A stretch of DNA of 8,199 bases from an uncultured Collinsella sp. (GCA_958418185.1 CATZEP010000058.1:1-8199), one strand, 5' to 3'. Counted from the first letter of the stretch, positions 1 through 6,341 are shown. Made by a program: numbers and translations. The notes: generated by a model not told the origin, from the sequence alone.

Positions 1-426
1 GTCTCCCCTGCTGTGGATATGCCCGTGCAGCATGATGGCGCCGCGTGCCTTGCCGTTCCAGCTGAGCATGGGGTAGTGGCTCATAACCAGGCGATGACCC
101 TTGGCATAGCCGGGGGCAACCTCCAGATAATCGCGCACCTCATCCCAAATGCGCGGCGCGTCCGGATCTTCCCAATCGCCGTCATGGTTACCGCGGATGA
201 GCGTCACATTCTTGCATTCGATACGCTCGCGCAGGCGCACCGCCTCCGCCAAGGGCAAACGATAGGTAAAATCTCCCAGGATGTAGAGACGGTCATCCGC
301 AGCCACGCACTCATTGATGGCATCGATGACCTTGCGGTTCATCTCCTCGACCGAGCCAAACGGCCGATCCATATCGTGCAAGATATTCGTATCGCCCAGG
401 TGCAAGTCGGCGGTAAACCACATCAT
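1..426 (-). CDS. Metallophosphoesterase, calcineurin-like (partial; C-terminus beyond the left edge)
   Basis: About 142 residues are visible before the gene runs off the window. The metal-binding motifs of the calcineurin-like phosphoesterase fold appear in order: TADLHLGD (D-x-H) near the N-terminus, ILGDF (GD), RGNHD (GNHD), MSHYP (conserved His) and LHGHIHS (GHxH). Members of this family hydrolyse phosphomonoesters or diesters at a two-metal centre. This short, YfcE-like cytosolic type with few additions is usually of unknown substrate. I place the start at the ATG at 426 because GAGGA (439-435) sits 8 nt upstream of it; an in-frame ATG at 441 lacks a ribosome-binding site and contains that GAGGA. 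It is the last of three minus-strand genes, 66 bp after the small charged protein. The family call is firm and the substrate is unknown. Confidence 0.9.
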   Translation of the reverse strand, partial: MMWFTADLHLGDTNILHDMDRPFGSVEEMNRKVIDAINECVAADDRLYILGDFTYRLPLAEAVRLRERIECKNVTLIRGNHDGDWEDPDAPRIWDEVRDYLEVAPGYAKGHRLVMSHYPMLSWNGKARGAIMLHGHIHSRGD

Positions 427-466
427 CGTCTGTGTCCTCATTTCGCAACGCGTCTAACACGTGCCT

Positions 467-472
467 AGTATA
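467..472 (-). promoter_or_regulatory. Possible -10 box for the phosphoesterase gene
   Basis: On the minus strand TATACT (472-467) lies about 40 bp upstream of the chosen ATG. It sits inside the loop of a small inverted repeat (GCGTCT at 450-455, AGACGC at 474-479). No good -35 hexamer stands at 16-18 bp, so this is weak. The gene may instead be read through from the two genes upstream. Confidence 0.2.
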
Positions 473-492
473 CAGACGCTTTGGCGCGTCGG

Positions 493-672
493 TTATCCAA
501 AGAGCCCGCCAAACAGTCCGCGGCGGCGCTTGTCTTGCTTTTTCGAAGCGTCACCCTGAGTTTTCTTGTCCTGCCGCTTCTTACGGTCCTGCTCCAGCTC
601 ATCATCGTCGAGCAGCATATCCCACTCAAACGGGTCATCCGTCAGATCGAACAGGCCATCGTCATCAAACAT
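493..672 (-). CDS. Small charged hypothetical protein, 59 aa
   Basis: An open reading frame of 59 codons runs from the ATG at 672 to TAA at 495-493. GGAGG precedes the start with a 5-nt spacer, a strong ribosome-binding site that supports real translation. The protein is strikingly two-faced. Residues 1-29 are acidic and hydrophobic (MFDDDGLFDL, later MLLDDDELEQD). Residues 30-51 are a lysine/arginine/glutamine-rich, probably helical or disordered segment. The end is RRRGLFGGLFG, a glycine-phenylalanine tail behind a basic cluster that could touch membrane or a partner protein. No signal peptide, cysteine or recognised domain is visible. It lies 18 bp after the HIRAN gene and 66 bp before the phosphoesterase, in the same direction, so co-transcription is likely. 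I do not recognise the family. The frame is well supported; any function would be a guess. Confidence 0.75.
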   Translation of the reverse strand: MFDDDGLFDLTDDPFEWDMLLDDDELEQDRKKRQDKKTQGDASKKQDKRRRGLFGGLFG

Positions 673-690
673 GGCAGCCTCCCTTACCGA

Positions 691-1017
691 CTAGCGAGCA
701 TCCACCGCATAGAGGCCAACGCGCACCTGGTGCCACGGGCTACGCTCGGGGGCAACCTGCTGCACGCGCGCCTCAAATACACCCTCGTGTCCGTAATACA
801 TCATCACGGATAGCGGGCCGACCTCGTTTCCTGGAACATAGCCGAGCTTGGTGTTGCCGTAATAGATCGCAACCGCCTCAGGGTCATGGGGATTATCGCG
901 CTCGGCACACAGCGTCAGCTTATCGCCGACCTTAAGATCGCCCAGGACCAAGGCACCGTCGGCATACTGAAATCCTGCGATATGAAACGACAAAAGAACA
1001 CGTGAAGGCTCGTACAT
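691..1017 (-). CDS. Stand-alone HIRAN-domain protein, 108 aa
   Basis: Residues 9-85 or so fit the HIRAN domain. The opening strand is LLSFHIAGFQYADG, followed by GDKLTLCAERDNPHDPEAVAIYY with the typical E-x-x-NPxDxxAV core, then LGYVPGNE (the GYvP motif). HIRAN folds are OB-like. In SWI2/SNF2 proteins such as HLTF and Rad5 the domain binds DNA 3' ends. In bacteria it often occurs alone or fused to other nucleic-acid enzymes, and the role of the single-domain form is mostly undefined. Here it is the whole protein; there is no helicase or nuclease domain. GAGGAG stands 5 nt before the ATG. The next gene starts 18 bp after its TAG, and a metallophosphoesterase follows, so a nucleic-acid role for the cluster is possible but is inference only. 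Confidence 0.85.
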   Translation of the reverse strand: MYEPSRVLLSFHIAGFQYADGALVLGDLKVGDKLTLCAERDNPHDPEAVAIYYGNTKLGYVPGNEVGPLSVMMYYGHEGVFEARVQQVAPERSPWHQVRVGLYAVDAR

Positions 1018-1151
1018 GGCAACTCCTCTAACGACCGAATAAACCGGCGCTTAACCATATTGAGAAGTCTACGAACTCGTGCGGACAAAATTTCACCCGC
1101 CCGTGCCTTTCGCTCATTTGTCGCAACGCTCACATGACAGAGCGCTTGCAA

Positions 1152-1277
1152 ATAAGATAGGAATACGCGGATGGCACCCGTGGCAGCGGGTCTTGCCAAC
1201 TCCGATACACGTTTTCATCGTAAGAAATGGCCGCCTTCGTTTGCGCGGAGACGGCCATTTTGTTTGCCCTATCTTAT
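1152..1277. other. Intergenic region with nested inverted repeats
   Basis: Positions 1018-1283 lie between the HIRAN gene and the aldehyde dehydrogenase gene and contain no credible gene. The 10-base ATAAGATAGG at 1152-1161 is repeated in perfect inverted form as CCTATCTTAT at 1268-1277. Between these arms are two further hairpins. One is at 1172-1198 (TGGCA plus CCCG pairing with CGGG plus TGCCA, with a TCT bulge). The other is the terminator-like hairpin at 1225-1260. A transcript could therefore fold as two hairpins closed by an outer stem, as in a small structured RNA. No known RNA family is recognised. The arms may also simply be binding sites. Confidence 0.35.
1225..1260 (-). terminator. 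Probable terminator of the dehydrogenase operon
   Basis: A perfect 9-bp stem joins AAATGGCCG (1225-1233) to CGGCCATTT (1252-1260), with further inner pairs. It begins 23 bp beyond the TAG of the aldehyde dehydrogenase gene. Read on the minus strand the tail is ATTTCTTAC, only modestly T-rich. On the plus strand the tail is TTTTGTTT, so it could also work in that direction. Confidence 0.6.
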
Positions 1278-1283
1278 CTGATT

Positions 1284-2663
1284 CTAGTGTACAAACATGC
1301 GCACGAACTTGTGCTTCCAGCTTGCGTAAGGAGCATAGCGAAATGGCACGTCCAACCACGTTGCCTTGTTCACGATGCTCTTCTTATGGCTAAACGTATC
1401 GAAGCTCTCGCGTCCATGGTACTGCCCCATACCGCTCGCTCCCATGCCGCCAAAGCCCATATGGCTCGTGGCCAAATGCATGATGGTGTCGTTGACACAG
1501 CCGCCACCAAAAGGCACGTAACGCACAAAACGCTGCTGAACTGCGCGATCCTGGCTAAAGATATACAGGGCCAGCGGCGTCGGGCGATTCGTAATGAATG
1601 CCTCGGCCTCATCCAAGCTCTCAAACGACAGCACCGGTAAGATGGGACCGAAAATCTCCTCCTGCATTACGGCGTCCTCAGGCGCCACGCCGTCTAGAAT
1701 TGTCGGCTCAATCTTGAGCGATGACTCGCGCGCTGTGCCTCCCAGCACAACCTTATCGGGATCGATCAGCCCGCGCACGCGCGCAAAATGCTTGGCGTTG
1801 ACGATATGGCCGTAATCCTCGTTATCGAGCGGATGCTCGCCAAACATACGGTGGGCCTCCTCCTTGATGAGGCCCAGCAGCTCGTCGTGCACGCGCGCGT
1901 CGACCAGCAGGTAGTCGGGCGCTACGCAGGTCTGCCCCACGTTGAGCCATTTACCAAAGGCGATACGCCGCGCCGCGACCTTCAAGTTTGCCGTCGCATC
2001 CACGATGCAGGGGCTCTTTCCGCCCAGCTCAAGCGTCACGGGCGTAAGGTTTTTACTTGCGCGCTCCATGACGAGCTTGCCGACCGGAACGCTACCGGTA
2101 AAGAAGATCTTGTCCCAGCACTCATCGAGCAGCGCTTCGTTTTCGGCGCGCCCGCCCTCGACAACCGTCACCAGGCGCGGGTCAAATGCCTCTTCACAGA
2201 TTTGCCTGAGCACCGCGCTCGATGCCGGAGCGTAGGCGCTCGGCTTGATGACCACGGTATTGCCCGCGGCAAGGGCGCCAGCGAGCGGCTCGAGCGTCAG
2301 CAAAAACGGATAGTTCCAGGGCGCCATGATGAGCGTGACACCATAGGGCACGGCTTGCGTTTTGCACACGCTCAGGGCGTTGGCAAGGTCGCACGGACGC
2401 AGGCGCGGACGACTCCATCGAGCCACATGCACAATCTGATGACGAATCTCGGAAAGCGACGTGCCGATCTCGCACATATATACCTCGTCATGCGACTTTC
2501 CCAAATCGGTCTTGAGCGCGTGGGCAATATCGGCCTCGTGCGCCCGTACCGCCTCGCGCAGGCGCACGAGCGCGCGGCGGCGAGCATCGACATCAAACGT
2601 GGCGTGCGTCTTAAAGTAAGTGCGCTGATCGCCGACGATGTGCGCAATTTCCTCGGTGTTCAT
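1284..2663 (-). CDS. NAD(P)-dependent aldehyde dehydrogenase, class 3 (ALDH3) type
   Basis: This 459-residue protein oxidises an aldehyde to the carboxylic acid with NAD(P)+; which aldehyde cannot be told from the sequence. The family landmarks are complete: APWNYPF at 114-120, the cofactor lysine in VIKPS (K140), FTGSVPVGK at 188-196 (the glycine motif), the general base E212 in LELGGKSP, the nucleophile C246 in VGQTCVAPDY, and EEIFGP at 335-340. The length and the GQTC-APDY spelling match short ALDH3 enzymes (AlkH, YwdH and fatty-aldehyde types) rather than 480-500-residue ALDH1/2 enzymes. The C-terminus (FRYAPYASWKHKFVRMF) is basic and aromatic but not a clear membrane anchor. AGGAGG lies 4 nt before the ATG and overlaps the TAG of the upstream alcohol dehydrogenase, so the two are probably translationally coupled. 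As written, ribosomes would leave that gene early at the frameshift, which could lower expression here. Confidence 0.93.
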   Translation of the reverse strand: MNTEEIAHIVGDQRTYFKTHATFDVDARRRALVRLREAVRAHEADIAHALKTDLGKSHDEVYMCEIGTSLSEIRHQIVHVARWSRPRLRPCDLANALSVCKTQAVPYGVTLIMAPWNYPFLLTLEPLAGALAAGNTVVIKPSAYAPASSAVLRQICEEAFDPRLVTVVEGGRAENEALLDECWDKIFFTGSVPVGKLVMERASKNLTPVTLELGGKSPCIVDATANLKVAARRIAFGKWLNVGQTCVAPDYLLVDARVHDELLGLIKEEAHRMFGEHPLDNEDYGHIVNAKHFARVRGLIDPDKVVLGGTARESSLKIEPTILDGVAPEDAVMQEEIFGPILPVLSFESLDEAEAFITNRPTPLALYIFSQDRAVQQRFVRYVPFGGGCVNDTIMHLATSHMGFGGMGASGMGQYHGRESFDTFSHKKSIVNKATWLDVPFRYAPYASWKHKFVRMFVH

Positions 2664-2671
2664 GGACCCTC

Positions 2672-3893
2672 CTAGTTCTCGTCCTCAAACATACCACCCG
2701 CGACGACCTCGTACATACGCTCGAGCTCCAAGCGGTCCATTAGGAGCGGAACGGGGTACAGGGGATTGGCCTCGGCATCGGCATGCGCCGCCATTTCGGG
2801 AATGTCAGAGCGGCGAATGCCCGTGACATATTTGGGAATGTCCAAGGCGGCGTTCATTCGATCGACCCAATCGATAAAGGCCTCGGCCGCCAGGCTGTCC
2901 TGCGCGTTAGCCGGCGCGATACCGGCCATGCGGGCGAGATCGGCGAGCTTAGGAGCAGCAGTTTCGCCATAGGCGCGAAGCATATGCGGCAGGATGATGG
3001 CGTTGGCCAAGCCGTGCGGAATCCCGTAACGCCCGCCCAGGCTGTGTGCGATGGCATGAACGTATCCAACATAGGAGCGCGTAAAGGCAACACCCGCCTT
3101 ATACGCCGCCGAAAGCATATTGCGACGCGCACGCATGTCGTCGCCATGTTCATAGGCCTCGAGCAAATTGTCATGGATGAGCTGGACCGCCTGACGCGCC
3201 ACCTTGCGCGTGTAAGGTGTGGTGCTACGGCCGATAAAGGCCTCGACAGCATGCGTCAGGGCATCCATACCCGTCTGCCCCGTAATTGGACGCCGGCAGC
3301 CCGCGCGTAAACTCGGGGTCGTGCACCGCAAAGCGCGGGATAAGTACAAAGTCGTTAATGGGGTATTTGTAGTGCGTCTCGTCATCGGTAATTACCGCCG
3401 CAAGCGTGACCTCGCTTCCCGTGCCTGCCGTGGTGGGAACGGCGATGAGCAGCGGCAGGCGACGATGAATCCGCAGCAGGCCGCGCATCTTGTTGATGGG
3501 CTTGTTTGGCTGCGCGATACGTGCTCCCACGCCCTTGGCACAGTCCATGGCCGAGCCACCGCCAAAGCCGATAATGGCCTGGCAGGCGCTCTCTCGATAC
3601 AGGGACGCCGCTTCCTCCACATTTGAGACCGTGGGATTCGCTGATGTTTTGGCATAGACCGCAGCGCCAATTCCCTTGGACGCGAGCGCTGTCTCGAGCG
3701 GTGCCGTGAGCCCCAGACGGGCAATGCCGGGATCCGTCACGATAAGAACCCGCTGTATCGAACGCTTTTGAAGCACTGCGGGCACATCCTCGGCATGCTC
3801 CAAAATGCGTGGCTCGGTATAGGGCAGTACCGGCAATGCGATGCGAAAAACCGTTTGATACGTTCGGCACCAGGCGCGACGGGCTAGATGCAT
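2672..3893 (-). pseudogene. Iron-containing (class III) alcohol dehydrogenase, broken by a 1-base insertion
   Basis: Two overlapping minus-strand frames make one Fe-ADH. Residues 1-202 (starting MHLARRAWCR, ATG at 3893) carry the nucleotide-binding half, with GFGGGSAMDCAKG and PTTAGTGSEVT. The second half continues in another frame with ITGQTGMDALTHAVEAF. The join falls at DPEFTRGLPAS/ITGQTG. Removing one T from AATT at 3284-3287 (an A on the coding strand) restores a single chain of about 406 residues, normal for the family. In that chain the metal ligands would be D210, H214, H279 and H293 (VHAIAHSLG and IPHG). Without correction translation stops at 3225 after 222 residues and all four ligands are lost. 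AAGGAG lies 8 nt before the start. The intact enzyme would interconvert an alcohol and its aldehyde with NAD(P)H, a logical partner for the downstream aldehyde dehydrogenase. A sequencing error is equally possible, since the rest shows no decay. Confidence 0.9.
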
Positions 3894-3911
3894 AAAGGAA
3901 GCTCCTTCATT

Positions 3912-3927
3912 TGTTGATTGGTCAACA
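3912..3927. promoter_or_regulatory. Perfect dyad operator, proximal site of the dehydrogenase operon
   Basis: TGTTGATTGGTCAACA is a perfect 6+4+6 inverted repeat centred between 3919 and 3920. It is 18 bp upstream of the alcohol dehydrogenase start, next to its ribosome-binding site. A TACAAT on the minus strand (3945-3940) is a possible -10 box, which would put this site just after the transcription start, a typical repressor position. The cognate regulator is not in the window. Confidence 0.55.
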
Positions 3928-3975
3928 TTTGCTCGACCGATTGTACTCAGCGGCGGTCAAAGACGGCCCGCCAAT

Positions 3976-3991
3976 CGTTAATCAATCAACA
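3976..3991. promoter_or_regulatory. Second, related operator (distal site)
   Basis: On the minus strand this reads TGTTGATTGATTAACG, sharing its first nine bases with the proximal site and keeping the imperfect dyad GTTGAT-TG-ATTAAC. Its centre is 64 bp from that of the proximal site, close to six helical turns. The two could be bound on the same DNA face by one regulator, across the presumed promoter. It could also affect the divergent rubrerythrin gene. Confidence 0.5.
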
Positions 3992-4036
3992 TCCTCATAT
4001 CTTAAATTGTTTTATTAAAAATCATTCCTAATAGGC

Positions 4037-4064
4037 TTCACATTTGGTTGCATTTATGGATAAT
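4037..4064 (+). promoter_or_regulatory. Possible rubrerythrin promoter
   Basis: TTCACA (4037-4042) and GATAAT (4059-4064) are separated by 16 bp, in an AT-rich stretch that stands out from the GC-rich surroundings. TAATAG at 4061 with an 18-bp spacer is an alternative. Either would give a leader of roughly 75-80 nt before the ATG. The assignment is tentative. Confidence 0.35.
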
Positions 4065-4083
4065 AGAACTCGTCAAGACGCAC

Positions 4084-4112
4084 GTCCGGAGAGGGCCCTT
4101 ACGGGACCGGAC
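4084..4112 (+). other. GC-rich hairpin in the rubrerythrin leader
   Basis: GTCCGG (4084-4089) pairs perfectly with CCGGAC (4107-4112). The interior can also form a competing CCC-TTAC-GGG hairpin (4097-4105). It ends 23 nt before the ribosome-binding site AAGGGA (4136-4141) and has no T-run, so it is not a terminator. It could stabilise the mRNA or be a simple regulatory fold. Confidence 0.4.
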
Positions 4113-4148
4113 AAGCGCCCCATCGCCATCGATCGAAGGGATCGAATC

Positions 4149-4709
4149 ATGAAGTTTGTTTGCCCCGTTTGCGGTTATGTGGAAGAGTTCGACGGCGACC
4201 AGCTGCCCGAGGACTTCAAGTGCCCCCAGTGCGGCGTTCCCGGTTCTCGTTTCCTGAAGCAGGAGGAGGGTCAGCTCGAGTGGGCTGCCGAGCACGTCGT
4301 GGGCGTCGCCAAGATGGAGGGTGTCTCCGAGGACATCGTTGCCGACCTGCGCGCCAACTTTGAGGGCGAGTGCTCCGAGGTCGGTATGTACCTGGCCATG
4401 GCTCGCGTCGCTCATCGCGAGGGCTACCCCGAGATCGGCCTGTACTGGGAGAAGGCTGCTCACGAGGAGGCCGAGCACGCCGCCAAGTTCGCTGAGCTCC
4501 TGGGCGAGGTCGTGACCGACTCCACCAAGAAGAACCTCGAGATGCGCGTTGAGGCCGAGAACGGCGCCACCGCCGGCAAGACCGATCTTGCCAAGCGCGC
4601 CAAGGCCGCTGGCCTCGATGCCATCCACGACACCGTGCACGAGATGGCTCGCGACGAGGCTCGCCACGGCAAGGCTTTCGCCGGCCTGCTCAAGCGCTAC
4701 TTTGGCTAA
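4149..4709 (+). CDS. rbr: Reverse rubrerythrin (N-terminal rubredoxin, C-terminal ferritin-like diiron domain)
   Basis: This 186-residue cytosolic protein reduces hydrogen peroxide (and in some relatives oxygen) using electrons from NAD(P)H via rubredoxin or reductase partners. Residues 1-35 are a rubredoxin-like Fe(SCys)4 site: C5 and C8 (CPVCGY), C25 and C28 (CPQCGVP). Residues from about 60 to the end are a four-helix ferritin-like domain with carboxylate/His signatures FEGECSE (72-76), HEEAEH (E107-x-x-H110), RVEAEN (E135, E137) and DEARH (E170-x-x-H173). Classical rubrerythrins have the opposite domain order; this is the reverse form known from Clostridium, where it is an oxygen-stress protein. 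The start is the ATG at 4149, with AAGGGA 7 nt upstream. The frame stays open back to 4044, but no ribosome-binding site serves the earlier codons and CPVCG near residue 5 is the normal N-terminus. Codon choice is strongly biased (nearly all AAG and GAG), suggesting high expression. It stands alone with its own terminator. Confidence 0.95.
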   Translation: MKFVCPVCGYVEEFDGDQLPEDFKCPQCGVPGSRFLKQEEGQLEWAAEHVVGVAKMEGVSEDIVADLRANFEGECSEVGMYLAMARVAHREGYPEIGLYWEKAAHEEAEHAAKFAELLGEVVTDSTKKNLEMRVEAENGATAGKTDLAKRAKAAGLDAIHDTVHEMARDEARHGKAFAGLLKRYFG

Positions 4710-4743
4710 GCCAACCGCCTGAGACATAACCTCTAGCTCGATG

Positions 4744-4773
4744 AGGCCCGGACCGCATGGTTCGGGCCTTTTT
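4744..4773 (+). terminator. Rho-independent terminator of the rubrerythrin gene
   Basis: An 11-bp stem, AGGCCCGGACC (4744-4754) with GGTTCGGGCCT (4759-4769) and one G-T wobble, has a 4-base loop and runs into five T (4769-4773). It starts 34 bp after the rubrerythrin stop and ends just before the convergent pdxR stop. The minus-strand tail lacks T, so it mainly serves the plus strand. Confidence 0.92.
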
Positions 4774-4780
4774 CGTGGGC

Positions 4781-6196
4781 TTATTGCAGCTGCTCTTGAA
4801 GAGCGATGAGCGACTGAGGGCTCAGGTCGTCGTATTGTATGAGGACGCGAGATGGAGCGTTCTTAGTCGATGCCCGATCACCCGTCCACAGGCAATCGGC
4901 GATGTTGACATAGGAAATACGAGCGTCAGCAAGAGCCTTCGCGAAACTCTTCCCCGCTCCGTCCTCGGACAGGGCAACGGTGCAGTAAAGGCCCGCGTCC
5001 GCATGTTCAATCGAGACCTCCCCTGCCGGAAACGTCTTCCGCACAAGCGACGCCAGGCCATCACGCGCCTCACGAGCACGAACGCGCACGCGGTTCACAT
5101 GTCGCTCGTAATCACCCGATTCCAGCAAACGCGCCAAAGCGACCTGGTCAACAGAGCTCACCGACGAGGCGTAAAAACCAAGGTTGCACCTAAACCGCTC
5201 CATTAGCTCATCGGGCAACACCATGTACGCTAGGCGCAATGCCGATGACAGGCTCTTCGAAAACGTGTTGGTGTAGATAACCGACTGGGCGGCATCGATC
5301 GACGCAAGCGCAGGAATCGGCTTGCCGGCAAGGCGAAACTCACAATCAAAGTCATCTTCGATGAGATACCGACCCGGCCGTTCGGCAGCCCAGCTCAGCA
5401 GCGCATACCGGCGCGCGATGCTCGTCACCAGGCCGGTTGGATACTGATGGGACGGCATCAGGTGAAGGACATCGGTCCCGCTTTTCTGCAGAGTGCTCAA
5501 GTCCACGCCCTCATCATCCAACGGGATATGTCGAACTTTGCAGCCCATAGCCTGATAGATGCGCGTCAGGCGCAAATAGCCCGGGTCCTCAACGGCATAC
5601 ACCTTGTCCGCGCCAAGCAGCTGAACCAACATGGTATCGAGCAGCTGGGCGCCCGCACCGATAACGATGTTGTCGGGGTCGACATTCATACCCCTTGTCC
5701 CGCGCAGATGGTGAGCAATTGCGCGTCGTAGCCGAGCGGTGCCCTGCGCTGGCGCGGGCGAGAAGATTTCGCGCTCGTCTTCGGATGCCAGCGTCGCCCG
5801 CAGCGCGCTTTGCCAAAGCCGCGCCGCCTCCAAAGCGGAAGGAGAGAGCGCATCGAATCGCTCGACCTGTCCGTTGGCATCATGCGCGCCAGGGCCCACA
5901 GAGACGGCATCTCGGTCGATGTTCCCCGTAGCCAAAGGCAAAACTGGTGCATCCGGAAGCTCGCAAGCGTAGTAGCCACGCCGCGACTTTGAGCAAATAT
6001 AACCCTCGGCAAGTAACTGGCTATATGCATTCTCGATGGTAATGACACTGATTCCCAGATGACTGGCAAAGGCGCGCTTAGACGGAAGATGCTCCCCCGC
6101 CGCAATGCGTCCAGCTACGATATCATCTCGAATTTGCTGGTAAACATACTCGTAGAGCGATGCTTCGCCGCGTTTTTCCAAATTGTAGTCAAGCAT
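4781..6196 (-). CDS. pdxR: MocR/GntR-family PLP-dependent transcription regulator, likely PdxR
   Basis: The protein is 471 residues long, the usual size for MocR regulators. Residues 11-77 are a GntR-type winged helix (LYEYVYQQIRDDIVAGRI, LPSKRAFASHLGIS, ENAYSQLLAEGYI). After a linker (about 80-115), residues from about 120 on are a fold-type I aminotransferase domain: AQGTARLRRAIAHHL, the EDPGY motif (203-207), MPSHQYPTG (247-255), EDDFDCEF (280-287) and NTFSKSLSSALRLAYM with the PLP Schiff-base lysine K314. Such proteins sense PLP rather than transaminate. In characterised actinobacteria PdxR activates pdxST when PLP is low and controls its own gene. The divergent position opposite pdxST supports that role. 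AGGTGA lies 7 nt before the ATG. It converges on the rubrerythrin gene. No terminator of its own is clear. Other MocR roles (GABA, taurine) are less likely given the neighbours. Confidence 0.92.
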   Translation of the reverse strand: MLDYNLEKRGEASLYEYVYQQIRDDIVAGRIAAGEHLPSKRAFASHLGISVITIENAYSQLLAEGYICSKSRRGYYACELPDAPVLPLATGNIDRDAVSVGPGAHDANGQVERFDALSPSALEAARLWQSALRATLASEDEREIFSPAPAQGTARLRRAIAHHLRGTRGMNVDPDNIVIGAGAQLLDTMLVQLLGADKVYAVEDPGYLRLTRIYQAMGCKVRHIPLDDEGVDLSTLQKSGTDVLHLMPSHQYPTGLVTSIARRYALLSWAAERPGRYLIEDDFDCEFRLAGKPIPALASIDAAQSVIYTNTFSKSLSSALRLAYMVLPDELMERFRCNLGFYASSVSSVDQVALARLLESGDYERHVNRVRVRAREARDGLASLVRKTFPAGEVSIEHADAGLYCTVALSEDGAGKSFAKALADARISYVNIADCLWTGDRASTKNAPSRVLIQYDDLSPQSLIALQEQLQ

Positions 6197-6207
6197 GAGC
6201 CTATCAC

Positions 6208-6253
6208 CTGACCTTATTAAGTCATTTAATCTGGTATTAGTCTGACCTTGTTA
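6208..6253. promoter_or_regulatory. Direct repeats in the pdxR-pdxS region, probable PdxR binding sites
   Basis: CTGACCTTATTA (6208-6219) and CTGACCTTGTTA (6242-6253) are direct repeats differing at one base, 34 bp apart. A degenerate copy, CTGGTATTA (6231-6239), lies between them. MocR/PdxR proteins are known to bind paired direct repeats in such divergent promoters. The right copy overlaps the probable -35 box of pdxS; the left copy lies just upstream of the pdxR ribosome-binding site, which would allow autoregulation. Confidence 0.55.
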
Positions 6254-6276
6254 TTATCTCGAAAACTGAGTATTTC
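6248..6276 (+). promoter_or_regulatory. Probable pdxST promoter
   Basis: TTGTTA (6248-6253) and TATTTC (6271-6276) are spaced by exactly 17 bp. The -10 box is poor, which fits a promoter needing an activator bound at the overlapping repeat. The leader would be about 58 nt. Confidence 0.45.
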
Positions 6277-6341
6277 GCCATACCCAGCTCCCCGATAGGA
6301 TGTTCCGTCAAGCAATGCACATGCCAACCAAGGGAGCAACC

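Noticed and set aside
1165..1205. Possible tRNA in the intergenic region
   Set aside because: The hairpin at 1172-1198 lacks a T-arm GGTTCGAATCC-like core, an acceptor stem and a plausible anticodon arm.
1788..2675. Plus-strand open frame of 295 codons opposite the aldehyde dehydrogenase
   Set aside because: It is the antisense shadow of a gene with all catalytic motifs; it shows no recognisable domain or ribosome-binding site.
3284..3287. Programmed ribosomal frameshift in the alcohol dehydrogenase
   Set aside because: The site has only a short AATT and no slippery heptamer, stop-codon context or obvious stimulatory structure. A mutation or sequencing error is simpler.
4044..4148. In-frame N-terminal extension of the rubrerythrin (TTG at 4044 or ATG at 4056)
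   Set aside because: No ribosome-binding site precedes those codons, while AAGGGA sits 7 nt before the ATG at 4149. The rubredoxin motif normally starts within five residues of the N-terminus, as it does from 4149.
6300..6341. Upstream in-frame ATG for pdxS
   Set aside because: The added 14 residues are not part of the PdxS family N-terminus, and the AGGGAG site fits the ATG at 6342.
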